Assembly: GCA_945285405.1 (NCBI GenBank)
Contig: CALYQJ010000010.1
Coordinates: 1-61,286 of the forward strand
From: an uncultured Lactobacillaceae bacterium
Lineage (GTDB): Bacteria > Bacillota > Bacilli > Lactobacillales > Lactobacillaceae
DNA length: 61,286 bases
Direction of reading: 5' to 3'
A model generated the notes under the pieces. That model saw only the letters and a program-made list of their open reading frames with translations. It made no database searches and was not told the DNA's origin. Below, one piece after another: positions 1-8,452 of the stretch (the first letter of the stretch is position 1; the number at the start of each line of letters is the position of its first letter). The translations under genes were made by a program, and so were the position numbers.

Positions 1-129
1 TCAAAGATGTCTATCGGGGATTGGGTTTTACCTGTGGAGCAGGTTTGCGCGTCAGCTATTTTCCCCATTGTTAATTATGCGAATAGTTTAGTCTTCTTTG
101 TTGATGATGTGAATACTTTTGTTGGTTAA
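1..129 (+). CDS. C-terminal end of an unidentified protein (partial)
   Basis: An open frame enters from the left edge and gives 42 residues before a TAA at 127-129. The tail is mostly hydrophobic and ends in DDVNTFVG. I do not recognise the family and the start lies outside the window. There is no obvious terminator between it and the convergent aldo/keto reductase. It could be a chance open frame, because the visible part is short. Confidence 0.45.
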   Translation, partial: SKMSIGDWVLPVEQVCASAIFPIVNYANSLVFFVDDVNTFVG

Positions 130-160
130 TAAAAACTAATTGTTAAACTTGGTTGGATAG

Positions 161-1030
161 TTAAGATTTTAATTCTTTTAAACTAGGACCAAAAATTCGG
201 GTTATTGTATCCGGATCGCGATGATCAAAGAATTGACTTTGATGTTGATTTAATTGAGCAATTGTTGCCATTTCTGAAGGGGTTAAATTGAAGTCTAAAA
301 TAGCTAGATTTTCTTTCATTCTTTCTTGGTGCACTGATTTAGGAATTACAATAATTTGCCGTTGTAATAACCATCTTAAAACAACTTGACCAACCGATTT
401 ATGATATTTTTGGCCAATCGTTTTTAAAGTGTCATTGGTAAATAAGTGATTTTTGCCTTCAGCAAAAGGAGCCCAAGCTTCAACTTGGACGTGATCATGA
501 ACATTAGCAGCAATTTCGTGATTTTGTTGATACCAGGGATTAACTTCAATTTGATTAATTGCTGGTTGAATTTTCGTTGTCAATTCTAAATTTCTTAGCT
601 GATCCGCATAAAAATTAGAGACGCCTATTGCCCGAATCTTGCCGGCTTGATAAGCTTCTTCCAAAGCTTGCCATGCGCCAATAACATCACCGTAAGGTTG
701 ATGTAAAAGATAGAGATCGAGATAGTCTAGGCCTAATTTTTGTAAGGAATCAGCAATTCCGGCTTTGGCTCGAGAATAATTAGCATTGGAAACCCAGAGT
801 TTAGAAGTTACAAAAATGTCCTCCCGTTTTAAACCACTTGCTTTAATTGCTTTAACGACGGCACTTTCATTTTGATAAGCAGCCGCGGTATCAATTAAAC
901 GATAGCCAACAGCTAATGCTTCACTAACTGCTTTTTGAGCAGCTAATGAATCAGTAATTTGAAATACCCCAAAGCCAATTTGGGGCATTTTTACGCCATT
1001 ATTTAAAGTTACTTCTGGAATATTAGTCAT
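161..1030 (-). CDS. Aldo/keto reductase
   Basis: This 289-residue protein has the full length and motif set of the aldo/keto reductase superfamily, cytosolic NADPH-dependent reductases of carbonyl compounds (compare 2,5-diketo-gluconate reductases). The catalytic tetrad is visible as D47 and Y52 in LIDTAAAY, K77 in TSKLW and H110 in LLHQP. The IPKSV segment near residue 230 is the usual 2'-phosphate (NADPH) binding element. It is transcribed divergently from a LysR regulator across a 114-bp gap that carries an ATAC-N7-GTAT dyad, so control by that regulator is likely. The substrate cannot be inferred. Confidence 0.93.
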   Translation of the reverse strand: MTNIPEVTLNNGVKMPQIGFGVFQITDSLAAQKAVSEALAVGYRLIDTAAAYQNESAVVKAIKASGLKREDIFVTSKLWVSNANYSRAKAGIADSLQKLGLDYLDLYLLHQPYGDVIGAWQALEEAYQAGKIRAIGVSNFYADQLRNLELTTKIQPAINQIEVNPWYQQNHEIAANVHDHVQVEAWAPFAEGKNHLFTNDTLKTIGQKYHKSVGQVVLRWLLQRQIIVIPKSVHQERMKENLAILDFNLTPSEMATIAQLNQHQSQFFDHRDPDTITRIFGPSLKELKS

Positions 1031-1117
1031 TTATCTAACTCACTTTCTACAAATCTTGGCTTAAATTATGATAAAAAGAAAAATGCTATTTGAAAATTAC
1101 TAATTACACATGGTAGG

Positions 1118-1132
1118 ATACGGTAAACGTAT
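1118..1132. promoter_or_regulatory. LysR-type operator (ATAC-N7-GTAT)
   Basis: The dyad ATACG-gtaaa-CGTAT fits the LysR-type T-N11-A / ATAC-N7-GTAT consensus exactly. It lies between the divergent aldo/keto reductase and lysR genes, 12 bp before the lysR start and about 88 bp before the reductase start. This is the expected place for a LysR protein to repress itself and control its neighbour. Confidence 0.6.
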
Positions 1133-1144
1133 TCTAGGGAATTA

Positions 1145-2041
1145 ATGATGGTTGATCAGTATTTATTATCAGAATTAGTTAATTTTTATCATTATCAAAC
1201 TTTAGCGAAAACGGCACAAAAAATGTGTTTGACCCAGCCTACATTGAGTCGGGGAATGCAAAAGTTGGAACAAGAATTGGGGGTGAAATTATTTGAACAT
1301 CAGCCAAATCGCTTGACTTTTACGCCAACAGGAATTTTTGCCGCAAAGGCAGCAGCTAATTTATTAGAGCAACAACGTGATTTTGAAACTCAAGTTAAAA
1401 ATTTTGAAGCCAGTCAAAAATTTATTAGAATTGGTGCCACATTACCAGGTCCTTTATTAGTTTTAAAGCGGGTTAAAAAAGATCTTCCGCATAATTGGCA
1501 GATTATAACTAAATTGCTTTCAACTTCACAAATAAAGGTGCTTTTATTAAAGCGACAATGTTCCTTGATTTTTGCTAATCGAAAAATTGAATCTTCTAAG
1601 ATTATCGCGAAGCAAGTTGGGGTAGAAAAATTATTAGTGAGTTTACCACTTACCTTGGTGGCAAAAAATCAAAAAGCCATTACTTTTCGTGAATTACAGA
1701 GTCTAAATTTTGTAGTATTTAGTGAAATTGGACCATGGCGTAAATTGATTCAAACTGAATTACCTAAGGCTAATTTAATGTTTCAAGAAAAGGATAAAGC
1801 GGTAAAAGAGTTAATCACTAATACCTCCTATCCTTTTTTTAAGACCAATTTTTCATTTGATCCAAATGCTGAAAACTTTTCTAAATCCAATAAAAGGCGG
1901 TTACTTCCTTTAAAAGATGAAAAAGCAAAAATGCCTATTTACGTTAACTATTTAAAAAAGCAACCAATTGATTGGCATTTAATTGATCAAATATTTTCAA
2001 AAACAGAAAAATATTTTGAAAATAACAAACAGTATTTTTGA
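1145..2041 (+). CDS. LysR-family transcriptional regulator
   Basis: The 298-residue protein begins with a LysR winged helix-turn-helix (about residues 5-65: AKTAQKMCLTQPTLSRGMQKLE, then LGVKLFEH), followed by a substrate-binding-like domain. The C-terminal half is less typical and lysine-rich. It sits divergent from the aldo/keto reductase with a LysR-type dyad between them, so it probably controls that gene. Two adjacent ATGs are possible starts (1145 and 1148); the AGGGA just upstream is a modest SD. The effector is unknown. Confidence 0.9.
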   Translation: MMVDQYLLSELVNFYHYQTLAKTAQKMCLTQPTLSRGMQKLEQELGVKLFEHQPNRLTFTPTGIFAAKAAANLLEQQRDFETQVKNFEASQKFIRIGATLPGPLLVLKRVKKDLPHNWQIITKLLSTSQIKVLLLKRQCSLIFANRKIESSKIIAKQVGVEKLLVSLPLTLVAKNQKAITFRELQSLNFVVFSEIGPWRKLIQTELPKANLMFQEKDKAVKELITNTSYPFFKTNFSFDPNAENFSKSNKRRLLPLKDEKAKMPIYVNYLKKQPIDWHLIDQIFSKTEKYFENNKQYF

Positions 2042-2063
2042 TTCATTTTACATTTGTTATAAT
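2035..2063 (+). promoter_or_regulatory. Promoter of the BMP lipoprotein gene
   Basis: There is an extended -10 element, TGTTATAAT at 2055-2063, with a weak TTTTGA-like -35 at 2036-2041, overlapping the end of lysR. It lies 50 bp before the chosen TTG start, so the lipoprotein gene can be transcribed independently of lysR. Confidence 0.5.
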
Positions 2064-2112
2064 TAAGTGGTCCCAAAAAATATTAAGGTTGTTTTACAAG
2101 GAGGAAAATCTT

Positions 2113-3150
2113 TTGAAAATTAGGCAGAAAATTGGGGCCGTTATTTCACTAATGGTGTTAGGAATATCATTGGTTGGCTGTGGGCAAAAAACTGGCAATC
2201 ATTCAAAGAAAGCCAATATTTCAGCGGCTTTGGTTACTGATAGTGGTGGCGTTGATGACAAATCTTTTAACCAAAATGGTTGGGAAGGACTTGAAGATTG
2301 GGGTCAAAAGAATCATTTGAAAAAAGGAATTGGCGGCTATAACTACGCTCAGTCTAATTCAGATGCAGATTTTACAAGTAATATTAATAAATTAATTCAA
2401 GCAAAATATCAAACAATTATTGGTATTGGGTATAAACTACAAACGGCAATTACAAACGCTGCGAAGAATAATCCCAATACCAATTTTGTTTTAATCGATG
2501 CCGTAGCTCCAGGGAAAAATGTTGCTTCGGTGACTTATAGAGATAATGAAGGAGCTTTTTTGGCTGGAATTGCGGCAGCGAAGACTACTAAAACTAAAAG
2601 GGTTGGTTTTATTGGTGGAATTCGCAGTGAGGTAATGGATCGCATTGAAGCTGGTTATCGCCAAGGAGTAGCTGCAATAGATAAATCGATTCAAGTAGAC
2701 GTTAAATATGCAGAATCTTTTAGTAAACCGGATGTTGGTCAAGCACTAGCTCAAGCGATGTTTAATAACCAAGTAGATGTAATTTTTCAAGGCTCAGGTG
2801 GCACAGGTAACGGGGTTTTTGCGGCGGCTAAAAACGTGATTAAACATCAAAAAGTATGGGTAATTGGTAGTGATCGTGATCAAAAAGCAGAAGGGAAATA
2901 TGGTAATAAAAGTTTAACTCTGACTTCATGCACTAAAGGGGTCAAAAAGTCAGTTTATAATTTAGCAGCTGCAGCACAAAAAGGTAAATTTCCTGGGGGT
3001 AAAACCACTTCTTATGGTTTGAAAGAAGGCGGCATGGATTTGATACGGGGAAATTTAAATGAAGATACTTGGAAAGTAGTTCAAGATTATCGAAATAAAA
3101 TAATTGTTGGTGATCTTAAGGTTGCAAAGAAAGTTTCTCAAAGTAAATAA
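2113..3150 (+). CDS. BMP-family substrate-binding lipoprotein
   Basis: A lipid-anchored solute-binding protein of the BMP/Med family (PnrA/BmpA-like), which usually delivers nucleosides to an ABC importer. I place the start at the TTG at 2113 because AAGGAGG lies immediately upstream. The protein is then 345 residues with a basic N-terminus, hydrophobic stretch and lipobox ISLVGC. Family signatures follow: LVTDSGGVDDKSFNQ near the mature N-terminus and GGIRSEVMDRIEAGY in the middle. No ATPase or permease is adjacent, so it either works with a transporter elsewhere or is a stand-alone lipoprotein. A hairpin terminator follows. Confidence 0.88.
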   Translation: MKIRQKIGAVISLMVLGISLVGCGQKTGNHSKKANISAALVTDSGGVDDKSFNQNGWEGLEDWGQKNHLKKGIGGYNYAQSNSDADFTSNINKLIQAKYQTIIGIGYKLQTAITNAAKNNPNTNFVLIDAVAPGKNVASVTYRDNEGAFLAGIAAAKTTKTKRVGFIGGIRSEVMDRIEAGYRQGVAAIDKSIQVDVKYAESFSKPDVGQALAQAMFNNQVDVIFQGSGGTGNGVFAAAKNVIKHQKVWVIGSDRDQKAEGKYGNKSLTLTSCTKGVKKSVYNLAAAAQKGKFPGGKTTSYGLKEGGMDLIRGNLNEDTWKVVQDYRNKIIVGDLKVAKKVSQSK

Positions 3151-3196
3151 AGATTGCTAATTGCAATTTTTAATTTTAAAGAAAAACAATAATTTT

Positions 3197-3240
3197 GGTA
3201 TTAGGGATAAAATTTCATAGTCCTAATGCCATTTTTATTT
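3197..3240 (+). terminator. Rho-independent terminator after the BMP lipoprotein gene
   Basis: The arms ggtattaggg and tcctaatgcc pair (one G-U) around a 14-nt loop and are followed by a T-rich run. Confidence 0.75.
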
Positions 3241-3427
3241 AATCTAAATTAAAGTAATTTTACGTGATTCTTCCAAGATGCTAAATTTGATTACTTTTTT
3301 TAGTTATTGACTTTTTAATAACAAAAGGATAGTAGACGAGTTCTTTAATAGAAATTATAATGGTTATTTAGAAAAATTAAATTCAGGCGTTGGACAACCT
3401 GATAGGTTAATAAGAACAAGGAGAAAT

Positions 3428-4174
3428 ATGACACAAGAAATTACAAATTGGCGTTCTTTAGGTGGATATATTGGTGCCGGCGGTAAAAAAGTTAAAGATG
3501 GAATGCTGTTTCGAACGGGGCAACTCTTTGATTTAACTGCTGAACAAAAAGCAGATTTGCAAAATAAATATCAGATTAAGCGAATTTTTGATTTTCGGGG
3601 TGATAAAGAGCGTAGTGAATATCCAGACTATCTTTGGGACGGCGTTGACTATGTTGTTTTAGATGTTTTAAAAGCGGCTAAAATTAATCAAGCCAGTGTT
3701 GATGAAATTGTTTCCGGTAATAGCAAAGCTGAAGAAGATATGTTAATTACTTATGAGGAATTAGCGCTAACCGATTCAGCGCGGCAAGGGTATCACGATT
3801 TTTTACTTAAACTAATTACTGATCCGGTACCAATGGCTTTTCATTGTTATGCGGGTAAAGATCGTACCGGAGTTGGCGCCGCTTTAATTTTAAAAAGCCT
3901 AGATGTAAGTGATGATCAAATTTTTGATGATTATTTAAAGACGATAGAAGCACGTAAAGATGCTAATGCGGCAATAATTAATTATTTAAAAGATAAGTTA
4001 ACGCCAGCCGAGCTAGACGATGTGTCCATTGCTTTGACGGTTCAACGGGCGTTTTTAAAACGTTACTATACGACAATCGAAAAAAATTATGGTGGTTTTG
4101 ATCAATATTTTGTTAAGGGTCTTAATTTACCAGCTGATTTTAAAAAACAAATGCAAAAAATTTATTTAGTTTAA
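3428..4174 (+). CDS. Tyrosine-protein phosphatase family protein
   Basis: A 248-residue cytosolic phosphatase of the bacterial protein-tyrosine phosphatase group (Y_phosphatase3 type). The catalytic P-loop HCYAGKDRTGVG gives nucleophile C140 and phosphate-binding R146 (CX5R). The N-terminal NWRSLGGY and LFRTGQLF segments are typical of this family. RBS AAGGAGAAAT precedes the ATG. It stands alone between two terminators, so the target (phosphotyrosine protein or phosphoinositide-like) cannot be told from context. Confidence 0.9.
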   Translation: MTQEITNWRSLGGYIGAGGKKVKDGMLFRTGQLFDLTAEQKADLQNKYQIKRIFDFRGDKERSEYPDYLWDGVDYVVLDVLKAAKINQASVDEIVSGNSKAEEDMLITYEELALTDSARQGYHDFLLKLITDPVPMAFHCYAGKDRTGVGAALILKSLDVSDDQIFDDYLKTIEARKDANAAIINYLKDKLTPAELDDVSIALTVQRAFLKRYYTTIEKNYGGFDQYFVKGLNLPADFKKQMQKIYLV

Positions 4175-4180
4175 TCAAAC

Positions 4181-4207
4181 AAGGAATTAAAATGATTCCT
4201 TTTTTTT
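4181..4207 (+). terminator. Terminator after the tyrosine phosphatase gene
   Basis: The arms aaggaat and attcctt are separated by 7 nt and followed by a run of T. Confidence 0.8.
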
Positions 4208-4214
4208 ATGGGGC

Positions 4215-4243
4215 TTTACAAGTGAGTACCCACTCAGTATAAT
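4215..4243 (+). promoter_or_regulatory. Promoter of the ABC-transporter/TetR operon
   Basis: TTTACA (4215-4220) and a perfect TATAAT (4238-4243) are separated by 17 bp. The spacer is almost filled by the palindromic operator at 4223-4236, so a bound repressor would block RNA polymerase. Confidence 0.8.
4223..4236. promoter_or_regulatory. Operator O1 (TetR-type palindrome)
   Basis: TGAGT-accc-ACTCA is an inverted repeat inside the -35/-10 spacer. It shares both half-sites with the second palindrome at 4259-4272. The likely ligand-responsive repressor is the TetR protein encoded at the end of the same operon (6146-6766). Confidence 0.7.
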
Positions 4244-4258
4244 CTTCCTTGTAAAAAA

Positions 4259-4272
4259 TGAGTGTTCACTCA
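4259..4272. promoter_or_regulatory. Operator O2 (TetR-type palindrome)
   Basis: TGAGTG-tt-CACTCA lies just downstream of the -10 element, 36 bp (centre to centre) from O1. Paired sites of this kind are typical of autoregulated TetR-controlled efflux operons. Confidence 0.7.
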
Positions 4273-4298
4273 GTTCATTTAAGAAGGGAGTATTTTTA

Positions 4299-5027
4299 TT
4301 GCAAGATTTAATTTCAATCGAAAATTTAAAAAAGTGTTTCGATCAACAAAAGGTTTTGAACCAAGTAAATTTAAAAGTTGAGACCGGTGAAATTGTTGGT
4401 TTAATTGGACCTTCGGGAGCTGGAAAATCAACTTTAATTAAGGTAATGCTAGGGATGGAAAAAGCGGATGATGGTGCGGCTACGGTATTAAATACCAAAA
4501 TGCCCAATCGTCAAATTTTAGGAAATATTGGTTATATGGCCCAGACTGATGCGCTGTATGAAAGTCTAACCGGACAAGAAAATTTAGAATTTTTTGGAAT
4601 AATGAAAGGCTTAAATTCCCAAAATATAGCTTCAGAAATTCATGCTGCCGCAGTTGTAGTTGATTTAGTTAATGATTTGAAAAAACCAGTTAAAAGTTAT
4701 TCCGGCGGCATGAAGCGACGGTTATCTTTAGCCATTGCCTTATTGAATCAGCCGCAATTGTTGGTTTTAGATGAACCAACAGTAGGAATTGATCCAGCAT
4801 TAAGAAGACAAATCTGGCATGAATTGGACAAAATTCGAAATACTGGGCGCAGTATTTTAATTACGACTCATGTTATGGATGAAGCTGAATTAACAAATCG
4901 GGTTGCTTTATTACTAAATGGGAAGATTATTATTGCCTTTGCACCCCCGCGAGAATTAGAGAAAAAATACCAAGTAAAAACAATTGAAGATGTATTTCTT
5001 AAAGCGGAAAGAGTTACAATTAATTAA
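4299..5027 (+). CDS. ABC transporter ATP-binding protein (ABC-2 exporter type)
   Basis: The 242-residue ATPase shows Walker A GPSGAGKST, Q-loop YMAQTD, signature YSGGMKRR, Walker B LLVLDEPTVG and the H-switch ITTH, all in order. It is the cytosolic energy subunit of a drug- or lipid-type ABC-2 exporter whose permease follows directly. TTG at 4299 is used as the start because AAGAAGGGAG lies 8 nt upstream. The operon is driven by the promoter at 4215-4243 and probably repressed by the TetR at its end. Confidence 0.92.
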   Translation: MQDLISIENLKKCFDQQKVLNQVNLKVETGEIVGLIGPSGAGKSTLIKVMLGMEKADDGAATVLNTKMPNRQILGNIGYMAQTDALYESLTGQENLEFFGIMKGLNSQNIASEIHAAAVVVDLVNDLKKPVKSYSGGMKRRLSLAIALLNQPQLLVLDEPTVGIDPALRRQIWHELDKIRNTGRSILITTHVMDEAELTNRVALLLNGKIIIAFAPPRELEKKYQVKTIEDVFLKAERVTIN

Positions 5028-5028
5028 A

Positions 5029-6117
5029 ATGCGAATTTTAGCAATTACCAAAAAAGTTCTTAAAGAATTAATTCGAGATAAACAAACGTTAGCATTAATG
5101 TTTTTAGCCCCCATTTTAGTAATGTGGTTAATGAACGTAATGTTTTCAGCTAACTCGCAAACTACAGTTACTATAGCAACTGTGGGGGTTAATAAAGAAA
5201 TAAGACAAAAACTCGCTGATGTTAAAGGGGTTACGGTTAAAAATTATGCTCAAAAAAAGACAGCTCAAAATAAACTAAAGAATCATAAAATAGATGGCAT
5301 GATTGTTTTAAACGGCAAGGATTATCAAGTTACTCATGCTAATACTGATTCGGGTAAAACGGCTTTAACCAAACAGGCTTTAAAAGTGGCTTTAAATCAA
5401 ACAACGATGACTAATTTACAAGTCAATTTAGCCAAAACTCCTTTAGGGATGAAGATAGCTAAAACATTTTATTCGCCTAAAGTTAGTAATTATTATTAAT
5501 ATGGTGATAGCCAAACCGGATTTTTTGCGAAAATTGTGCCAATTTTAATGGGATTTTTTGTTTTCTTTTTTGTATTTTTAATTTCGGGAATGGCTTTATT
5601 AAAAGAAAGGACAAGCGGTACTTTAGATCGTCTTTTAGCTACTCCCGTAAAACGGAGCGAGATTGTGTTAGGTTATTTAATTAGCTATGGCATTTTAGCA
5701 ATAATTCAAGCAGCAGTAATTGTTTTGGCGACAATCTGGTTACTTAAAGTTGAAGTAGTAGGAAGTATTGCTGCGGTAATTGCGATTAGTTTTCTCTTGG
5801 CTTTAGTTGCTTTAGCTTTTGGTATTTTAATGTCAACCGTTGCAGCTTCTGAATTTCAAATGATGCAATTTATCCCACTTGTGGTTGTACCGCAAATTTT
5901 CTTTTCCGGAATTATTCCTCTTGATTCAATGGCACCATGGGTCCGTTATATTGGTAAAATTTTACCACTAACTTATACTGGGGATGCTTTGAATCAAATA
6001 GTAATGAATGGAACTTCAATTTGGAATTTAGGAGGCGATATCTTAGCATTGTTAATTTTTTTGGTAGTTTTATTAGAATTAAATATTATTGGTTTGAAAC
6101 GGTATCGCCAAGTATAA
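5029..6117 (+). pseudogene. ABC-2 type permease interrupted by an in-frame TAA
   Basis: Reading from ATG 5029 gives an ABC-2 membrane subunit: an N-terminal TM (residues 20-40), an extracellular domain, then a six-helix C-terminal part with the conserved LLKERTSGTLDRLLATPV segment. The frame is broken by a single TAA at 5497-5499, between NYY and YGDSQTGFF. The same frame continues without a shift to the stop at 6115-6117. Total length (363 codons) suits an intact permease of this class, so one nonsense change (for example TTA to TAA) is the simplest explanation. The second half could be re-initiated at ATG 5536 or 5548, but no good SD is visible. Likely a recent inactivation, read-through, or a sequencing error. 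Confidence 0.82.
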
Positions 6118-6145
6118 TAAGTTTAAGGTAAAGGAGTGAATTCCA

Positions 6146-6766
6146 ATGGTTCAAGTTGTGGCCAATTATGAAAAACGTTTAGAATCAGAGAAAATGCCAC
6201 CAGGAAGAAAGAAAGTTTTGATTGCTTCTTTAAAACTTTTTGCAAAACAAGGTTTTTATCAAACAACTACAGCCCAAATAGCGAAAAAAGCTGGCGTTAG
6301 TGAAGGCACCATTTATAATTATTTTAAAACTAAAGATGATTTATTAACGCAACTATTGAGCCCTTTATTTACCGAAATAAAAACTAAATTTATGAGAAAA
6401 TTGGATCAATTTCAAAAACTTGATGCATTAGTTGATTTTATTATTACCGATCGCTTAGCTTTTATTAAGACTAATTTTGATTTTTTTAAATTAATCTTTC
6501 AGGAAATACTAACTGGTAATGAATTAAATAATGTTATTAAAGATGCTGCTACAACTCATGGTAGTTTACAAACTAATATTCAAGACTTGCAAAAAAGAAT
6601 TCCGGAAATTAATCCTAATTTGTCAGCAATTCAAGTAGTGCGCATTCTTTTAGGACCAATTTTGGCTTATATTATGCAAGAACAGCTGTTTAAAATTGAA
6701 AGTAATAATTCTAAAACTGATCTGTCATTAATTAAAATGCAAATTATTGCGGGATTAACGCGATAA
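6146..6766 (+). CDS. TetR/AcrR-family transcriptional regulator
   Basis: A 206-residue repressor with an N-terminal TetR helix-turn-helix (about residues 20-66: LKLFAKQGFYQTTTAQIAKKAGVSEGTIYNYFKTKDDLL) and an all-helical ligand-binding C-terminus. AAAGGAG lies 9 nt before the ATG. It is the last gene of the ABC exporter operon, 28 bp after the permease, and probably represses the operon through the two TGAGT/ACTCA palindromes at 4223 and 4259. The inducer is presumably a substrate of the exporter. Confidence 0.92.
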   Translation: MVQVVANYEKRLESEKMPPGRKKVLIASLKLFAKQGFYQTTTAQIAKKAGVSEGTIYNYFKTKDDLLTQLLSPLFTEIKTKFMRKLDQFQKLDALVDFIITDRLAFIKTNFDFFKLIFQEILTGNELNNVIKDAATTHGSLQTNIQDLQKRIPEINPNLSAIQVVRILLGPILAYIMQEQLFKIESNNSKTDLSLIKMQIIAGLTR

Positions 6767-6784
6767 TCAGCTAAAATAGATTTA

Positions 6785-6808
6785 TAAGGGATTTCCCTTA
6801 ACTTTTTT
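6785..6808 (+). terminator. Probable terminator after tetR
   Basis: The short hairpin taaggg-attt-ccctta is followed by a T-rich run, between tetR and the cupin gene. Confidence 0.5.
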
Positions 6809-6825
6809 AAATTAAGGAGTTGAAA

Positions 6826-7314
6826 ATGAACCGCGACGATTATATTAAATCTTTAAACTTAGAACCGCACCAAGAAGGAGGTTGGTTTCGCCAAATTTAT
6901 ACTAGTGAAGATCAATTTTATGCGGAAGATAGTCAAGCTACGCGTTATTATTACACTTCAATTTATTTTTTATTGGATGATACCAGTTGTTCACATTTCC
7001 ACCGTTTAAATCATGATGAATTATGGTATTACCATGATGGTCAAGCAATTACGATTCACTGTATTTCGCCAGAAGGTGAATATACGGCTGCTAAGTTAGG
7101 TAAAAAAGTAGAAAATGGGGAAGTAATGCAATTTAAAGTACCCAAAAATACAATTTTTGCTTCAGAAGTGACCCAGCCTAATAGTTTTTGCTTGGTTAGT
7201 TGTGTAGTAGCTCCCGGTTTTGATTATCATGATTTTGAAATGCCGAAAAAAGCCAATTTGTTAAAACAATATCCCCAGTATGCCGAGGTTATTAACCGTT
7301 TAGCTAATGAATGA
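6826..7314 (+). CDS. Cupin-domain protein, DUF985 family
   Basis: A 162-residue single-domain cupin of the DUF985 (YML079w-like) family. It begins with YIKSLNLEPHQEGGWFRQIY and carries the HFHRLNHDELWYYHDG core, whose His and Glu residues are placed to bind a metal or sugar-like ligand in the barrel. The ATG at 6826 is preferred over the upstream TTG because AAGGAG then sits 6 nt away. The function of this family is not settled. It lies between two hairpins, so it is probably monocistronic. Confidence 0.85.
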   Translation: MNRDDYIKSLNLEPHQEGGWFRQIYTSEDQFYAEDSQATRYYYTSIYFLLDDTSCSHFHRLNHDELWYYHDGQAITIHCISPEGEYTAAKLGKKVENGEVMQFKVPKNTIFASEVTQPNSFCLVSCVVAPGFDYHDFEMPKKANLLKQYPQYAEVINRLANE

Positions 7315-7317
7315 ATT

Positions 7318-7352
7318 AAAAATCTCCTAAACTTCAAGTTTAGGAGATTTTT
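7318..7352. terminator. Strong bidirectional terminator
   Basis: Arms aaaaatctcctaaactt and aagtttaggagattttt pair perfectly around a very short loop. A-run and T-run flanks allow termination on both strands. It ends the cupin gene. Confidence 0.85.
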
Positions 7353-7386
7353 AGATTTCTTATATTTTTTATGGTTTGAAATACTA

Positions 7387-7418
7387 AAAAAAGCCAAGTG
7401 TTTAAAGACCTGGCTTTT
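7387..7418 (-). terminator. Terminator of the fucosidase operon
   Basis: Read on the minus strand, aaaagccagg pairs with cttggctttt and is followed by T residues, immediately after the GH29 stop. Confidence 0.7.
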
Positions 7419-7423
7419 AAAAT

Positions 7424-8443
7424 TTATTTTTGAGCTAATTTGGCTGCTTCTCGAAGGTTTTGCTCAGCCGGAAGCGGAACTCGACCGAGGCCATCTAATC
7501 CAACATTTAATAAATAATTAATGCCTAGTTTATTAAGATGTTGGTGATACTTATAGATTGTTTCTGGTGATTTCCAGTTTTGATCACGATAAGAGAATCC
7601 CCAGGAATCATTAATGGTCCCTGCAGTTTCATATAAGCCATAAGGAGATGGTTTAAAACCTTCAATGGAATTATAGTCAACGTCCTTTTGGTCATCGTCT
7701 TTTTCACTAGGAATTTCATTATCACCTAATGAAACGAAATCATATTTACCATTACCTAAACGTGAATTGATTAAACAATTTGGTTGCAATTTTTTCACAG
7801 TGTCATATATTTCTTGACTTTGTTCTTCAGATAAAGTCATTGGTACATCAAACCAGGCAGTAGCAATTTCACCATAATTACTCATAATTTCTCGAATTTG
7901 CGGCATTATTTTCTTTTCAAAGCATTGGCTGAAGTCTTTATCTTTTTGAGGAAAGTCCCAGCTATTATCCCAAGTTGTTCCCGCAGATTCAATATCGTTG
8001 GAAAGGTATCCGCCACCATTTGGCTCATGCCAATCAAGATCTTGAGAATAATAGAGGCCGAATTTTAATCCAGCTTTAGCACAAGCTTGGGATAATTCAC
8101 CAATAACGTCACGATGAAATGGGGTTGCATCGTAAACATTATATGGATCAACTAAAGAATGATACATGGCAAAACCATCATGATGTTTAGTAGTAACAAC
8201 AAGATATTTCATATTACAGCTTTTAGCTAAAGCAACAATCTTGTCAGCATCAAAGAAGACGGGATTAAATGCCTTAGTTAACTTACTATATTCTTTAATA
8301 GGAATTTGTAGTTTTGATTGAATCCATTCAGCATAATAGCTTGATGATTTACCATCGTACTCACCGGCTAAAAGAGAGTATAAGCCCCAGTGAATCATCA
8401 TTCCGTATTTTGCGTTTTTAAACCAACTAATATTTTCGTTCAT
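7424..8443 (-). CDS. Alpha-L-fucosidase, GH29
   Basis: The 339-residue protein is the catalytic (beta/alpha)8 domain of a GH29 alpha-L-fucosidase. It starts with WFKNAKYGMMIHWGLYS, has the substrate-binding TKHHDGF (residues 85-91), and the nucleophile-bearing AWFD motif (D199). No signal peptide is present, so it acts in the cytosol on an imported fucoside. It is shorter than most GH29 enzymes (about 450 residues) because the C-terminal beta-sandwich is missing. AGGAGA lies upstream of the ATG. It is the last gene of the minus-strand operon with a large putative glycosidase and an MFS transporter. Confidence 0.88.
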   Translation of the reverse strand: MNENISWFKNAKYGMMIHWGLYSLLAGEYDGKSSSYYAEWIQSKLQIPIKEYSKLTKAFNPVFFDADKIVALAKSCNMKYLVVTTKHHDGFAMYHSLVDPYNVYDATPFHRDVIGELSQACAKAGLKFGLYYSQDLDWHEPNGGGYLSNDIESAGTTWDNSWDFPQKDKDFSQCFEKKIMPQIREIMSNYGEIATAWFDVPMTLSEEQSQEIYDTVKKLQPNCLINSRLGNGKYDFVSLGDNEIPSEKDDDQKDVDYNSIEGFKPSPYGLYETAGTINDSWGFSYRDQNWKSPETIYKYHQHLNKLGINYLLNVGLDGLGRVPLPAEQNLREAAKLAQK

Positions 8444-8452
8444 TAATTTCTC

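Noticed and set aside
2491-2742. Minus-strand open frame inside the BMP lipoprotein gene
   Set aside because: A shadow of a well-supported gene, without SD or recognisable protein features. The same applies to the other opposite-strand frames inside groEL, GH1, GH25, kup, MFS and WxL genes.
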